Shown here: piece after piece, positions 34,601-43,704 of the stretch | Layout of the letters: each line of letters starts with the position of its first letter | Numbering within the stretch: position 1 is the stretch's first letter | Assembly (NCBI RefSeq): GCF_047948215.1 | Contig: NC_134456.1 | Location: forward strand, 67,172,029 to 67,236,028 | Direction: 5' to 3' | DNA length: 64,000 nt | From: Lycorma delicatula | Taxonomy: Eukaryota > Arthropoda > Insecta > Hemiptera > Fulgoridae | Program-made: the position numbers and the translations under genes | The notes under the pieces: model-generated | Seen by the model: only the letters and a program-made list of their open reading frames with translations | Database searches by the model: none | What the model was told of the DNA's origin: nothing

Positions 34601-35990
34601 GTCATTTAAATGCGATTGAACAATTAAAAGAAGTTTAATAGTAACCTAATTTACGCATAAATCAATATTTATAAGCATTTTTTGTGCATGTTGATCGCTT
34701 TTTTAAAAGAAAGCAGGATTTTATAAACAAAAAACATGATTTTTTTCATATTTTATAAAGATACATTAGAATTTTTTATTTTTACATTTGTATATTTTTG
34801 AAAAAAAAACAACTTGCAATTACTGGTAATTAAATTTTAATTTAATTGCCTGTTCAATTAACAATATCTGATAAATATACGTAGAAACCGGTTGCGTTTT
34901 TTTTTCAAAGAAAAATTTTTTTTTCGTGAGTATGTATCAGTTGAAACTGTTTCATGGACTTGACAATTAGGCAACTGAAACAAATCTTTTATTTCAGAAT
35001 TCCATCGCAAAAAAATCTTTTTTTTCTTTTTCCTTTTTAGCCTCCAGGAATTGTCGTTCAGGTATTACTTCAGAGGATGAATGAGGATGATATTTATGAG
35101 TGTAAATGAAGTATAGTCTTGTACAGTCTCAGTTCGACCATTGCTGAGATATGTGGTTAATTGATACCCAACCACTAATGAATACCGGTATCTACGATCT
35201 AGTATTCAATCAATATAAAAGTAACTGCCTTTACTAGGATTTTAACGCTGGAACAAAATATGAAACAACGAATGTCTCACACTATGAAACCAATTGTTTT
35301 ACCATCATCAGTTCCGAGCGATCGCATGCGGCGAATGATATAATAATATAAGGATTTTTTAACGTGTCGTCAATAATTAAGTCGATCATGAATCTAGAAC
35401 TTGTTAACCTACATTATTTTATTTATTGTACAATAAAAGTTAATTCTTTTTGTCCAAATTTTAATGATCTGAGAAATTCTTGGTTGATCTAAAATAGTAT
35501 TGTGAATCACTATTGAGGACAAAGGTCTTGGGTGTGTCCACCCAAACTATAAAAATTGTAAAACAAATGTCTTTGACATTGTAATGTAAACAAATTGTAA
35601 CGTCTTTGCAAAAACAAATGCTGTGCACTATCTAGATTATCATTTGAATATTACGATAATTCCATTTATAATAATATTCAACACTTGATAAGAATTTATT
35701 ACTCGGCTATGTGTGATTTCTGGAAAAAATTATCAATTTAAAAGCAAGTCTTTTATTTGATTTTGTAAACCGTAGAAATGGAACATAAATAATTTCAATT
35801 TTAAAAAAACTAAAATATTCGTTATTATAAATCTGAAATACAATTTATTGATTACCTTTTGATCACTTCCATTCGGTAGACGGACATAATACTTTCCCAA
35901 AGCATAGATGCCGTCCCTTGCTTCCAAATGACCTTGTTGACCTCCTCCACCGTCTCTAATTTCGTATCCGAACTCATATTTTGGTGGATG
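10733..35990 (-). CDS. RR-type cuticular protein (CPR), 5' end missing
   Basis: This encodes a structural protein of the insect exoskeleton that should bind chitin through an extended Rebers-Riddiford domain. Three exons are visible on the minus strand: 35990-35856, 23789-23655 and 13603-10733. They join in phase 0, each at AG and GT splice sites, giving 1046 residues without a start. The joined RR domain reads YEFGYEI, then HLEARDGIYALGKYYV, then, across the splice, NGSDQK/VNYFADDWGYHP. This fits the family pattern Y-E-F-x-Y, G-x-Y, Y-x-A-D-x-x-G-Y-x-P. A 956-residue low-complexity tail follows. RR proteins are usually 100 to 400 residues, so this one is unusually long. The signal-peptide exon lies upstream of 35990. 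The introns are about 10.1 and 12.1 kb and packed with mobile elements, none of which interrupts an exon. Confidence 0.9.
11948..11974. repeat. Hexanucleotide repeat inside the CPR exon
   Basis: Tandem GGTTGT on the plus strand encodes alternating Gln-Pro on the minus strand. Such in-frame repeats often vary in length between individuals. Confidence 0.85.
13604..15082. other. CPR intron, AT-rich, no element recognised
   Basis: Start of the 10-kb intron between the visible second and third exons (3' end of the intron in gene direction). No coding sequence or repeat with clear boundaries was recognised. Confidence 0.5.
15112..15480 (+). pseudogene. R1-like ORF1 (gag-like) C-terminus
   Basis: ORF1 proteins of this group bind element RNA. 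15112-15336 encodes MEGVRKALKRDIEVRLTSL and, further on, KPDLACYRCWG, the start of a CCHC zinc knuckle. After a one-base shift, GHTAVEC follows. A second knuckle, CVDCRKSGHRRGGREC, lies near 15420-15470 in another frame. Paired knuckles at the end of ORF1 are typical of R1-clade elements. Confidence 0.8.
15640..16290 (+). pseudogene. R1-like apurinic-type endonuclease remnant
   Basis: Part of ORF2 that would nick the target. 15814-16011 encodes VINGDLNAESRELGE, matching the GDFNA motif of the endonuclease family. The sequence just after it is disturbed by a perfect 18-bp hairpin (15913-15956), after which recognisable sequence resumes (THVYREGFWNS). Confidence 0.7.
16600..17560 (+). pseudogene. 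R1-like reverse transcriptase remnant, copy 2
   Basis: Frames shift often. Recognisable pieces are an N-terminal palm region (NRALNECSFPRAWKE-like, around 16770-16820), a TSGRSATDAIRCLVKWTKE segment near 16980-17035, 'VNNYLHERRIKVKTEEG' (17109-17294), and GYADDLALLV-like sequence with the catalytic Asp pair near 17338-17370. Stops interrupt all of them. The downstream 17560-18600 region aligns in order with the C-terminal part of copies 1 and 3 but is heavily decayed. Confidence 0.75.
18554..18681 (+). ncRNA. 3'-UTR inverted repeat and hairpin of copy 2
   Basis: GGTGAGGTGGT (18554-18564) pairs perfectly with ACCACCTCACC (18671-18681), just before the A tail. Inside it GCTCCC (18638-18643) pairs with GGGGGC (18647-18652) over the loop TTC. 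A GACACT word precedes this hairpin, as it does the stems of copies 1 and 3. Confidence 0.5.
18710..20939. other. CPR intron, AT-rich, no element recognised
   Basis: Short frames of 60 to 70 codons occur, but their composition is low-complexity AT and none resembles a known protein. Confidence 0.5.
20950..21960 (+). pseudogene. R1-like reverse transcriptase C-terminus, copy 3
   Basis: The longest open piece is 21268-21813 (ILLYAVPACFSILNRKR, GVLAGVPPIQLRATQM, KWDDASTGPWIKMLI), clearly parallel to copy 1. A one-base shift near 21680 moves the signal into 21633-21830, which ends with the CCHC-type motif CLFCDQEDTPCHIVFECARW. Upstream, 20950-21260 carries the catalytic region with stops. Confidence 0.85.
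22164..22212 (+). ncRNA. 3'-UTR stem-loop of R1-like copy 3
   Basis: CTCCCCTG (22165-22172) pairs with CAGGGGAG (22204-22211). Compared with copy 1, the fifth pair has changed from T-A to C-G on both sides. The loop keeps ACTTGATTGT. Confidence 0.6.
22480..22740 (+). repeat. Possible dispersed repeat fragment
   Basis: A GC-richer block ('ctcaaaaactaatgaacgatt', 'tgcggttttttgcat', 'accaccagggggcgctgt') has the wording often seen in insect MITE or Helitron-like repeats. No ends and no second copy were found in the window, so the call rests on general resemblance. Confidence 0.35.
22741..23654. other. CPR intron, AT-rich, no element recognised
   Basis: Nothing recognised apart from the donor site of the exon at 23789-23655 (gtaaga reading leftward from 23654). 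Confidence 0.5.
23655..23789 (-). CDS. CPR gene, exon with second half of the RR domain
   Basis: 135 bp, 45 codons, phase 0 at both ends. The acceptor is ttacag (ending 23790) and the donor gtaaga (starting 23654). It encodes VNYFADDWGYHPLVEY, the conserved C-terminal half of the Rebers-Riddiford domain with the Y-x-A-D-x-x-G-Y-x-P pattern, then a Ser run and GEKAVAALVKTLTD. It is too short to stand out on its own; it was found by looking for the continuation of the RR domain. Confidence 0.93.
23790..31789. other. CPR intron, AT-rich, no element with clear borders
   Basis: About 8 kb with no supported coding sequence. It holds a (TA)n tract at 29539-29563, a short (CA)n tract at 30421-30433 and a palindrome GTTTCTTAAGAAAC near 25486. 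Short frames of 60 to 77 codons here are low-complexity AT. Confidence 0.5.
31790..33895 (+). mobile_element. LINE carrying only ORF1 (gag-like), Jockey-related
   Basis: The element is set off by its GC content from about 31790 and ends in an A-rich tail at about 33861-33890. It contains a 5' leader of about 290 bases, a gag-like reading frame, and a 3' end 'ggcatggggctaatgaccaa...tcgatacccctaaaaaccta', a wording seen at 3' ends of insect LINEs. GGGG and CCCC in it can pair. No endonuclease or reverse transcriptase lies between ORF1 and the tail. It is either an internally deleted copy or a non-autonomous ORF1-only element. The 5' border was placed by composition only. Confidence 0.8.
32082..33718 (+). 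CDS. LINE ORF1 nucleic-acid-binding protein with three zinc knuckles
   Basis: ORF1 proteins coat element RNA and escort it to the nucleus. I prefer ATG 32082 (MNIEQTNVAEVARKHPRLE); the same frame runs from 31713 but through leader-like sequence. This frame ends at 32225. The main frame, ending in a stop at 33718, has 494 codons from TTG 32234 but is open further upstream, reading VSEIKRDADKISRELRKS. A -1 shift near 32163-32172 would join them. Numbering from 32234, the zinc motifs are CFKCRRFGHTAARC (163-176), CICGEKIHEGDPC (182-194) and CVNCKGHHNCRSRNC (200-214). A Ser/Pro/Lys-rich region follows, with a basic end (KRCKKGWPKGKPRK) that could be a nuclear signal. The frame has no stop, so the copy is young or was kept intact. 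Confidence 0.85.
34215..34420 (-). repeat. SINE remnant
   Basis: Matches the SINE family of positions 110-247: 'aatgaagtgtagtcttgtac', 'gatatgtgattaattgaacc', 'cctatgtttagtattcaaat'. The tRNA-like head is not recognisable here. Confidence 0.7.
35035..35280 (-). repeat. SINE with B-box remnant
   Basis: The best-preserved copy of the family in the window: 'ttacttcagaggatgaatga', 'aatgaagtatagtcttgtac', 'gatatgtggttaattgatac', ending with 'tactaggattttaacgctgg'. The reverse complement of that end holds a degraded RNA polymerase III B box. Confidence 0.75.
35281..35855. other. CPR intron end, AT-rich
   Basis: No gene recognised. It leads into the donor site (gtaatc) of the exon at 35990-35856. 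Confidence 0.5.
35856..35990 (-). CDS. CPR gene, exon with first half of the RR domain
   Basis: 135 bp, 45 codons, phase 0 at both ends. The acceptor is attgcag (ending 35991) and the donor is CAAAAG/gtaatc. It encodes HPPKYEFGYEIRDGGGGQQG, then HLEARDGIYALGKYYVRLPN and GSDQK, the N-terminal half of the RR chitin-binding domain. Gly-rich spacing before HLEARDG is a slight departure from most members. The reading frame is open upstream only as far as the acceptor, so a further 5' exon is required. Confidence 0.93.
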
Positions 35991-36097
35991 CTGCAATTAA
36001 AAAATAAATTATTTCATTTTACATTAAAAATTGTAGTACGATATTGTTTCTGTAGTAATGTAAAAGTATTACATCTCTTCCCTCTAGAATACAGTTT

Positions 36098-36132
<35 letters not shown>

Positions 36133-39100
36133 GAGTATATATAATTTTATTTTAGGCCTTACGGTCTCTTAAAAATTTCATTAATTCTAATCCAGGTTTT
36201 GTAGTTAATAAAGTACCAAATTTAATTCTTATTTATCTGAGAAAATATGAAAATTAAATATTTTTTTACAGTCATTCCTTAATTTTATGAAAACTGTAGG
36301 CTGATATTTCTATATACATATTATTTATAATTTGTATATGCTGAATAAAACTAGTACAAGTATAGTCCCAAATGAATACCATTTCTATAAGTTATTTATT
36401 TTAATATACGGTGAAGAACATTTTTAAATTAAAACGTTTATAAAGAAATGAACTTCTTTTATCTTGATTGCAGTTCATAATAATTGTAGGTACCTAGTAG
36501 AAAGAAAAGATATCCAACGTTCTATAACGTGATACCCGTCTAACAGGTTGTTATTAACTTACTTTCCTTAAAAAGGGGAAAAACAAACAAAAAAAAAGAC
36601 GAACTGAATTTTATTTAAATGATATTATTAACAAGTAATATTTATTTCTATAATTATTTGTGATTAATTGTTAACAAATTAATAGAAAAAAGGTGTGTAA
36701 AGTAAAACCATTATATTACAATTATCTTGTTTTTTTACTCCATATTATTTTTATTAGAAGTAGCAAGACCATCTTTTTGGATTAGATAAAACGACAAAAC
36801 AGATAAAAAAGACAAAAAACAAAATGTGTTGTGAAAAAGATTTACATTACTACAGCTATAATTATAAAATATAGACACGTACGATTTTAAATGTACCTAA
36901 CGGATTCGGTAAAGAAGAAAGCCGGAGTAATAATGACACGCCAGGTTGATGTGGGTGGTATGACACTGGAATGATAATAACATTCCATTGTTGTTAACAC
37001 TGGTGTGGGCTGATTCTCAATAAAAAATAATTTTCGGTTATTTTGTCTTTTTTTTAATAATTAAATAAGATTTATACGCCAAAAATTCTTCTTTACCTGT
37101 TTAAAAATATTCAAGGAGGAATATTTTAAATGTTTAAATTTATGCTTAGTCAAAAATATTTGTAATTTAAAATAGTTAAATAAATGCTGTTTTAAAATCT
37201 GAGCTTGTAAGACATATATTAAGGATAGTGATTTCTAACTGTGTAGTATTTGCACCAACCCATTATTTGACGCAAAAATAAGGGGATTTTTAATTTCATC
37301 TGGTGACGGTAATGCTGTGTAAAAGTTGAATTGAATTTTATGTTAAAGTATAATTCAAATATATTAATTGTAACATAGTGATATTCATAAAGATGTTTGC
37401 TGAAAATCAGTGATTTAATAAAATAAGATTTTACGAGTAAACTCGTAAGTACGGCGAGGTTGGTAAATGGAAAAAACTAAAACTAGTTATACAAAAATAA
37501 AAAACTGCCCAGTATACCTAAATCTCTTCATAATAGTCGTAGAAAACAGTAAAAAAAATCCATTAGTTATAACAGGTTTATATTGTTACGAGTATTGTAT
37601 TTTTATGAGTATGTTATTGTTTTTATCTTTTATTGCAGCTAACTAGATTGCAAAACTTAATGTAGTATGTATTTTCACGTTAATATCAGAAATCTTATAA
37701 TTACAACCAACTAAAAATGATTTAAAAATTGTGCTTGTTAACTTTTAATTTAAAAATATTTCTGAGAAATAAATTACTGTTGTTAGTTGTTATCGTTGAT
37801 AAATTAAACAAATATTACACGAAAAACTTCTGAGAATAAATTCGCATTATAAGTTTGTCCGAGTCATAAATTTTACAATTGTAAAATTGCAAAAGTAATT
37901 AAAATACAAAAACAAAACAAATAAATAACTTAAGAAAATTATAAATGAAAAATTAAATATAATAAATTAAATTAAAGCAATGTAGCTGTTATTTTCGTAA
38001 TTGGACTGGTGGTTCCTTCTATTAAACCCTCATTCTCGACCAAAGATACATCGCCTTTATTCTGTAATTAAAACTCACGTTTGAATGAACGCCAAATGTA
38101 AAGTACACTTATAAAACAAATCTATTCAAAACATTAGTTTGGCCAAATCCCCTTCTTTTTTTCCAAATTGCTTGAAGTAAATATATTACTTACCTCTTTT
38201 GAAGATATGTGTTAATTAAATAATTGTATTATTTTGCAATTAGAAAAAAATAAACATAAGCTTAACGAGATTAAAAACTAAATATTTTTTATATTAGACA
38301 ATAAAATTGACTGATACAAATTTATCGTGTATTATTCAATCATTAGTAATAATTATATTCATTAAAATGATAATTTATTACTTTTATTTTAATTAGTTTA
38401 GGTCTTTTACCGTTATGTTTGGTTTTCACATTTAATTTTAAATAATAAATTACCATAATACTTATTACAGAGATGTAACTTTATTAAGTTTTATTTTTCA
38501 TTGTTTTTATTATTTAGCTAGATGAGAGAATAAAAGCTGAAATAAAATTCCGAACAGGCATTGTGTTTTCGTAAACAAGTGATGGTTTATTTATTTTTTA
38601 CAACACTAAAAAGGTAATAGCGTATTAAAAATGCGAGAAGTCATAGAGAGTAAATTTTAGTTGTCCATAATTTTTTTAGCATATAATTTTCATCAAATCG
38701 CCCGAATATACCTGACAAAACAATTTCTGTTGGTTTCTTGTTGCTACAGTTACACGTTTACGTATCCAAACTAATGTAGTTTCAATTGACAAATAGTAAT
38801 GGTTTGATAACTACCAAGCCATTAAAAGTTTGTCTTTTCCTCTAAATGATCAATACATTTTTTTTAAATTTGAAACTTATTTTTCTCTTCCCACCATATT
38901 TTTATAATAGAGAACTAAGCCTAGTTATCCCATTGAAAAATAAATTCATCACCAGTCAACTAATAATCAGTGATTATTTTTGATTAATTTTATGAAACAA
39001 TTTTTTTTTTAATTTGATGTTTTAACTATTATTAACTGATTTAATTTTTAGAACTATTATTACAAAAATATATAACATGTAAATAGATTGATTGGTAGAT

Positions 39101-39599
39101 TGATTAACTATCTGAAGTAATATAGTGACGATCAGCATCTCCTTTCTGATTGATTACTCACTACACGCATATTTATTAGCTGTAGGAATTTGCTTATATT
39201 TCCTTTATATACTTTGTATTCCCGTTCTTATATTCAGGATGTTCTATTTTGTTTAAAATTCATAAAAAATTTAATTTACTAGCGTAAAATAATACGTGAA
39301 TGAAAATGAGAACAAAGGAAAAAATAATTTTCTTTAGAAACAATAATGTGTGGTATACGAGAAATAGCAACTTACAGATAACTATTTGGCTATGAATTTT
39401 GAGTTATAATCCTTAAAAGAATATTGTTTTATAAAATTTTCCATACGCAAATTTTTCTTATAAAACTATTGTCCTTATTAATTTATTGAACATACAGTGA
39501 TCATAAATTATTTAAAGTATTTTAGCAGTTAATAAAAAAAATAACAAAGTAATGTTATTGAACAGAGCAATTTAAACAGTTTTGCTTACACTTATTAAC
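35991..39599. other. AT-rich sequence, possible 5' side of the CPR gene
   Basis: No coding exon could be supported. A (TA)n-(CA)n tract lies at 36097-36131. A good minus-strand donor sequence (GAG/gtaagt) is present near 38193, but no signal-peptide-like reading frame precedes it. The first exon of the cuticle gene was searched for here and not found. Confidence 0.45.
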
Positions 39600-40560
39600 T
39601 TCAAACTAGTTTCACATGAGCACCTTTTGGGGCGCGTAAAATATCTATAGGATATTCAATTTCACGCTACACATCACGGAGAATATCTGGAGTTATTCTA
39701 TTTAAGTAATTTAGAGTAATTCAGAAAGGATTACACCTTCTGTTCTTCTTTTTAGTTCATTGATGTTGACAATTGTCGTTGGGTACACCCTGTCTCTGAC
39801 AAGCCCCCAAAGAAAAAAATCGAGAAGCGTAACGGCAACGGATCGAGGTGGCCAGGGAATTGTCCGTCACGGCCAATCCAACGTTGAGGAATTGTTCAGT
39901 TAGGTTGTCCCAAACATTTAAACCTCAGTTTAGGGGTGCACCATCTTAGTTTTCAGTGTTTTGAGTTTTCAGTGTTCAATTTGTGCAATGTATACTCCTA
40001 TAATGTTTAGAAAACTAACGCTAGTAACCGTTGGCTCGGCGAAGAAGAATGGTCCAATCATTTCATGAGCAGTCAACGCACACAAAACGATAATTTTGAG
40101 GATGTTTGCTACCTGAAATTCAGCAATTATGTTGGTTAACGTGACCAGAAACATGGAAGGTAGCTAGCTGCATTAGTGAATATTACTTTTTCTAAAAACG
40201 CATTATCTTCGTTCACTTTATTTAGAATATGTCTACGGTAAAATTGTAACGAATCTCCGATTGCGTACCAATTAAGTCTTGTATGCAGGTAGTTTAAGGC
40301 GCTTGTGTAAACTCTTTACAATTGTCGATTGCGATATTCCCAGTTCTATACTCGCACGAGTCGATTTACCCGGGCTTCTCTTAAAAGTTTCTCTTCACTC
40401 GTTCCACAACTTCCTCGGAGACGGGAGGTCTTTCAGCATCTTTTTTGTTAACTACACTTCCCATATCCTTAAACTGCTGATATCAACATTTAATAGAATC
40501 CTTATTAGAAGGCCTAAACGAAAAAGTAATAACAGATCAGTTTGATTCTCTTATTTAATG
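39600..40560 (-). pseudogene. mariner-type transposase, heavily decayed
   Basis: Read on the minus strand, pieces appear in transposase order. Near 40430-40290 is EKPGKSTRASIELGISQSTI, a helix-turn-helix region. From 40154 is a piece with VLCALTAHEMIGPFFFAEPT, where the family has WCALTA-type sequence. Near 39960 is DGAPLN, the second catalytic Asp. Near 39860-39750 is IPWPPRS, then LLDFFLWGLVRDRVYPTTIV. Stops and shifts occur every few dozen residues. It is not the same family as the element at 4327-5659, where the corresponding motif is ACDYFLWG. Element ends were not found. Confidence 0.75.
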
Positions 40561-40589
40561 CTTTTTGTGTTGATTTATATAAAAAAACA

Positions 40590-40695
40590 GCTTATTTGAC
40601 CTAAGACTGTTCAAGACTACACTTAATTCATCCATACATATCATCCTCATTTATCCTCTGAAGTAATGCGTTGCGGTGGTTCCGGAGGTTAAACA
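40590..40695 (+). repeat. SINE fragment, opposite orientation
   Basis: The reverse complement reads 'cctccggaaccaccg', 'cattacttcagaggataaat', 'gaggatgatatgtatg' and 'aagtgtagtcttgaacag', matching the copy at 35035-35280. It lies next to the decayed transposase, so one may have inserted into the other. Confidence 0.7.
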
Positions 40696-43657
40696 GAAAA
40701 ATAGAAACCAGTTTATTTGTTTTGATTTTTTGTAATATTATTATTATTTTTTTTTTTTTTTTTTTTTTTTAGTTTTTAAAAATCAAAAGTTTAGATAAAT
40801 CGTTTTTTGAAACCGGTTAAGGTTTAAGTTTTATATATTTACGTTTTTGTTATTGTTTTTTATTAGATATTTCCATGAAAGAAGAGTTTTAAGTTATTAA
40901 AGATTAACAGTGCAAATTATCTTTGTAAAATAACACGCTCGCTTGCACACTATATATAAATTACTTTCATTAAATATGTATTTTTTTATTTACCTTCCCC
41001 TATGGTCTATACTGAATAAATAATTTTATAAAAATATTTCTAAAATGTAACTAAATTTAATTTAATTATTCGTAATACAAATTATATGTTTAAATATGGG
41101 AAATTATATGAAGGAAAAATTGGATTAATTTTTATTTTTGCCATTCATAAACACTATATTTTTAATATTTTATAATTTATAAACTAGTCCTTTTGTACCC
41201 GAATTATTCTTTCTTTTTTGCTAATTATGCTTCATTTTATATAAATCGGAGCATATCTTAATTTAAAAGAAATCTACGTATAATTAATTCGCTTATAAGG
41301 AACTTATTAGTAAATTAAACTTTTGCAATAGTGGCGAAAGGAATCTGAACTTACCGGTTCAGGTTTAAAAACAAGTTATAAATTGTAATAATAACGTCTA
41401 GTATAAGAAATATATTATCCGTTCTCTTCTTTTAAACTTCTCCACAAAGAATACATGAATGTATTATTTGAAATTGTATTTGCAATAAGATTTAGTATTA
41501 GCTTTAAAACATATTGAATAAATTTTACAACACATTATAATAAACAATTGTGTATAACCATAAAAGACGTTCTTCTACAAACTTAATATCTGTACCTACA
41601 TATATGCAATTTTTGCAGTTAAATTCCTCAAGTTATAAAATAAAATACAATATTATTTTATTTAATTTATTAATAATTAAACCTGTCATCATTCAGGCAT
41701 ATTTTACATTACGATATAGTTAAGTTATTTTTGAAAAAGTATATCGTCCAATTTTTCGTGATCACAAAATACCTTCTTGATAATGTGACTGTAAGACTTA
41801 ATTTTTAATTAATACAGCTTTTATAACAATAATAATAATAAACTTTTGTAGAAAATATTATACATTATAATACTATTATTGTACAACATTTCCTGTTATA
41901 ATAAAAAAAGAACACAAAGTTATCTCCATACACAACCAAGTAATTGCAATTATTTATACCGTAGTGATTGGCGGTTTCGTAAATTGTTGTTTTCACTTTT
42001 ATCTTTATATCTATTATAAAATGTAACTGTCAAAAATATTTATAGGCCAGTAATCTGTTCCTTCATTAAACTATGTCAATTTTTCCCTTCTATTAAAATT
42101 TTGAGAATGTTATATTTTTTGAACCGATGGACGTAATATTTATTTTAGTAATTTTCTTTCTATCTTTTACACAATCAAGATGAAATGTATTAATTATTAT
42201 TTAGATCAGTTTACAATACAAGCATTAAAATATAAGTAGGAGATAACTATATTGTTTAGTTTTACTATGAAATAACAAAAAGGTTATAATTTTTTTTAAA
42301 AATGAACAATTACCCGACTTTTCCAAGAGGAAGGTATATGGACTGAGTCGGTATTATGTCTTTACCTCTGCTACTCCAGAATGGTTTCATTGATTTTCAT
42401 GAAATAAACATCAAACGATTTGTCTCAATTAAGGAAATGACAAATGTTATACGATGATCTGAAAATTAAACTGAACCGTGGACGCTACACATCACTTCCT
42501 CCCGGTGAAGAAGAATTTTTTTGGAAACTCAACAAATCAAATATTAACTTATAAAGTACAGGAATATGTAATTTAAATAAAAATGAAGTTTGAAATAATA
42601 TGAAATTGGTATTGGGAGATTGTAAAATAGAAATAAATAGGTAGTATTCATCAAAGAAAATGAATAAAATTTAAAGTAATAAATATTGCTTCATCAAATG
42701 TTGATTTAAAAAGTAATTGAAATTTTATATTTGAAGATCAGTTTCAAACTGTGTTTATCGAGTGAGGAAAACTTGGTAAATAGAGACACATAAAGGTTAA
42801 AAAATATTTATTTATAAAAAAATTTGTATAAATATTTATGAAGTTCCCATTACCAGTCCACAATCTAAATAATCAAAATATCAGAAACAGGAATTGCTTT
42901 TATTCTTTATTCATATATTTCGAAATAAATAATACAAATTTATGAGATAATACTACAATACTGTTATATATTATTATGCTATAATTGTAATATTATAATG
43001 GTAAATAATTTTATGAATTTCTGAATTTTTTTTGTTGGTATAACTGTTTAAATAATTTACTTCAATGAATTTTGTTTTTTTATACTGACTTTTTTGATAA
43101 TTTTGAGTCTTTTTTAGTTTAATAACTGTCTTTGATTTAAGTGAGTTTATTTTGTGTAATGGGAATTACACTTTTATATTGAAAATAAAATTGTGACACG
43201 GATTTGTTGATAATTTGCAACTGTTCGACCGGCCAATGTGAATTATTTTAGTTAGCTGCAGTTTACTAGATTTACTGATCATTTATATTTTACAAGAATT
43301 TTTTCCGTGCTTGTGATACTTGGTGTATTAATTTTTAAGATTTTAATAAATCTATTTCTTCCATTAAATACTAACTAGAATAAGCTACTACTAACCTGAG
43401 CTCCTTTTGATACATTTCACGGGTAAACTCTAGTACACTATACGATGTAATTAATTTAAATAAGCGTACTACGGTTTTCTAAGTATTCGTTAATTACAAT
43501 GTATTTAGACTACAGAATTATTTACTGATTATATTTTGTTATAAAACATTTTTTCATCATGTATTTTGGTAAAAATAATTAAACCGATCTAAACGATCCG
43601 TAAAGTAACATACAGTATATGTTACTCATAAAGTTTTGGTCTCATATCTATTATCAT

Positions 43658-43658
<1 letters not shown>
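40696..43658. other. AT-rich sequence, no gene recognised
   Basis: A poly-T run lies at about 40748-40771. Positions 42310-42540 are slightly richer in G and C, with wording like insect repeat fragments ('tttacctctgctactccaga'), but no family could be named. Confidence 0.45.
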
Positions 43659-43688
<30 letters not shown>

Positions 43689-43697
43689 AATAATAAT
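43659..43697. repeat. (ATT)n microsatellite, left of a LINE
   Basis: About 12 ATT/ATA units. Similar repeats recur at 45729-45751 inside the element's 3' region and at 45885-45915 directly after its A tail. Confidence 0.9.
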
Positions 43698-43704
43698 GAT
43701 GATT

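Noticed and set aside
37990..38064. Minus-strand exon-like frame after an acceptor (NKGDVSLVENEGLIEGTTSP), ending in a stop
   Set aside because: It ends in a stop, so it cannot lie upstream of the CPR exons in the same transcript. No partner exon or poly-A signal was found, and the plus strand is equally open there.
38190..38280. Strong minus-strand donor (GAG/gtaagt) with an upstream ATG (MFIFFLIAK) considered as the CPR signal-peptide exon
   Set aside because: The frame stops after nine codons, well before the donor.
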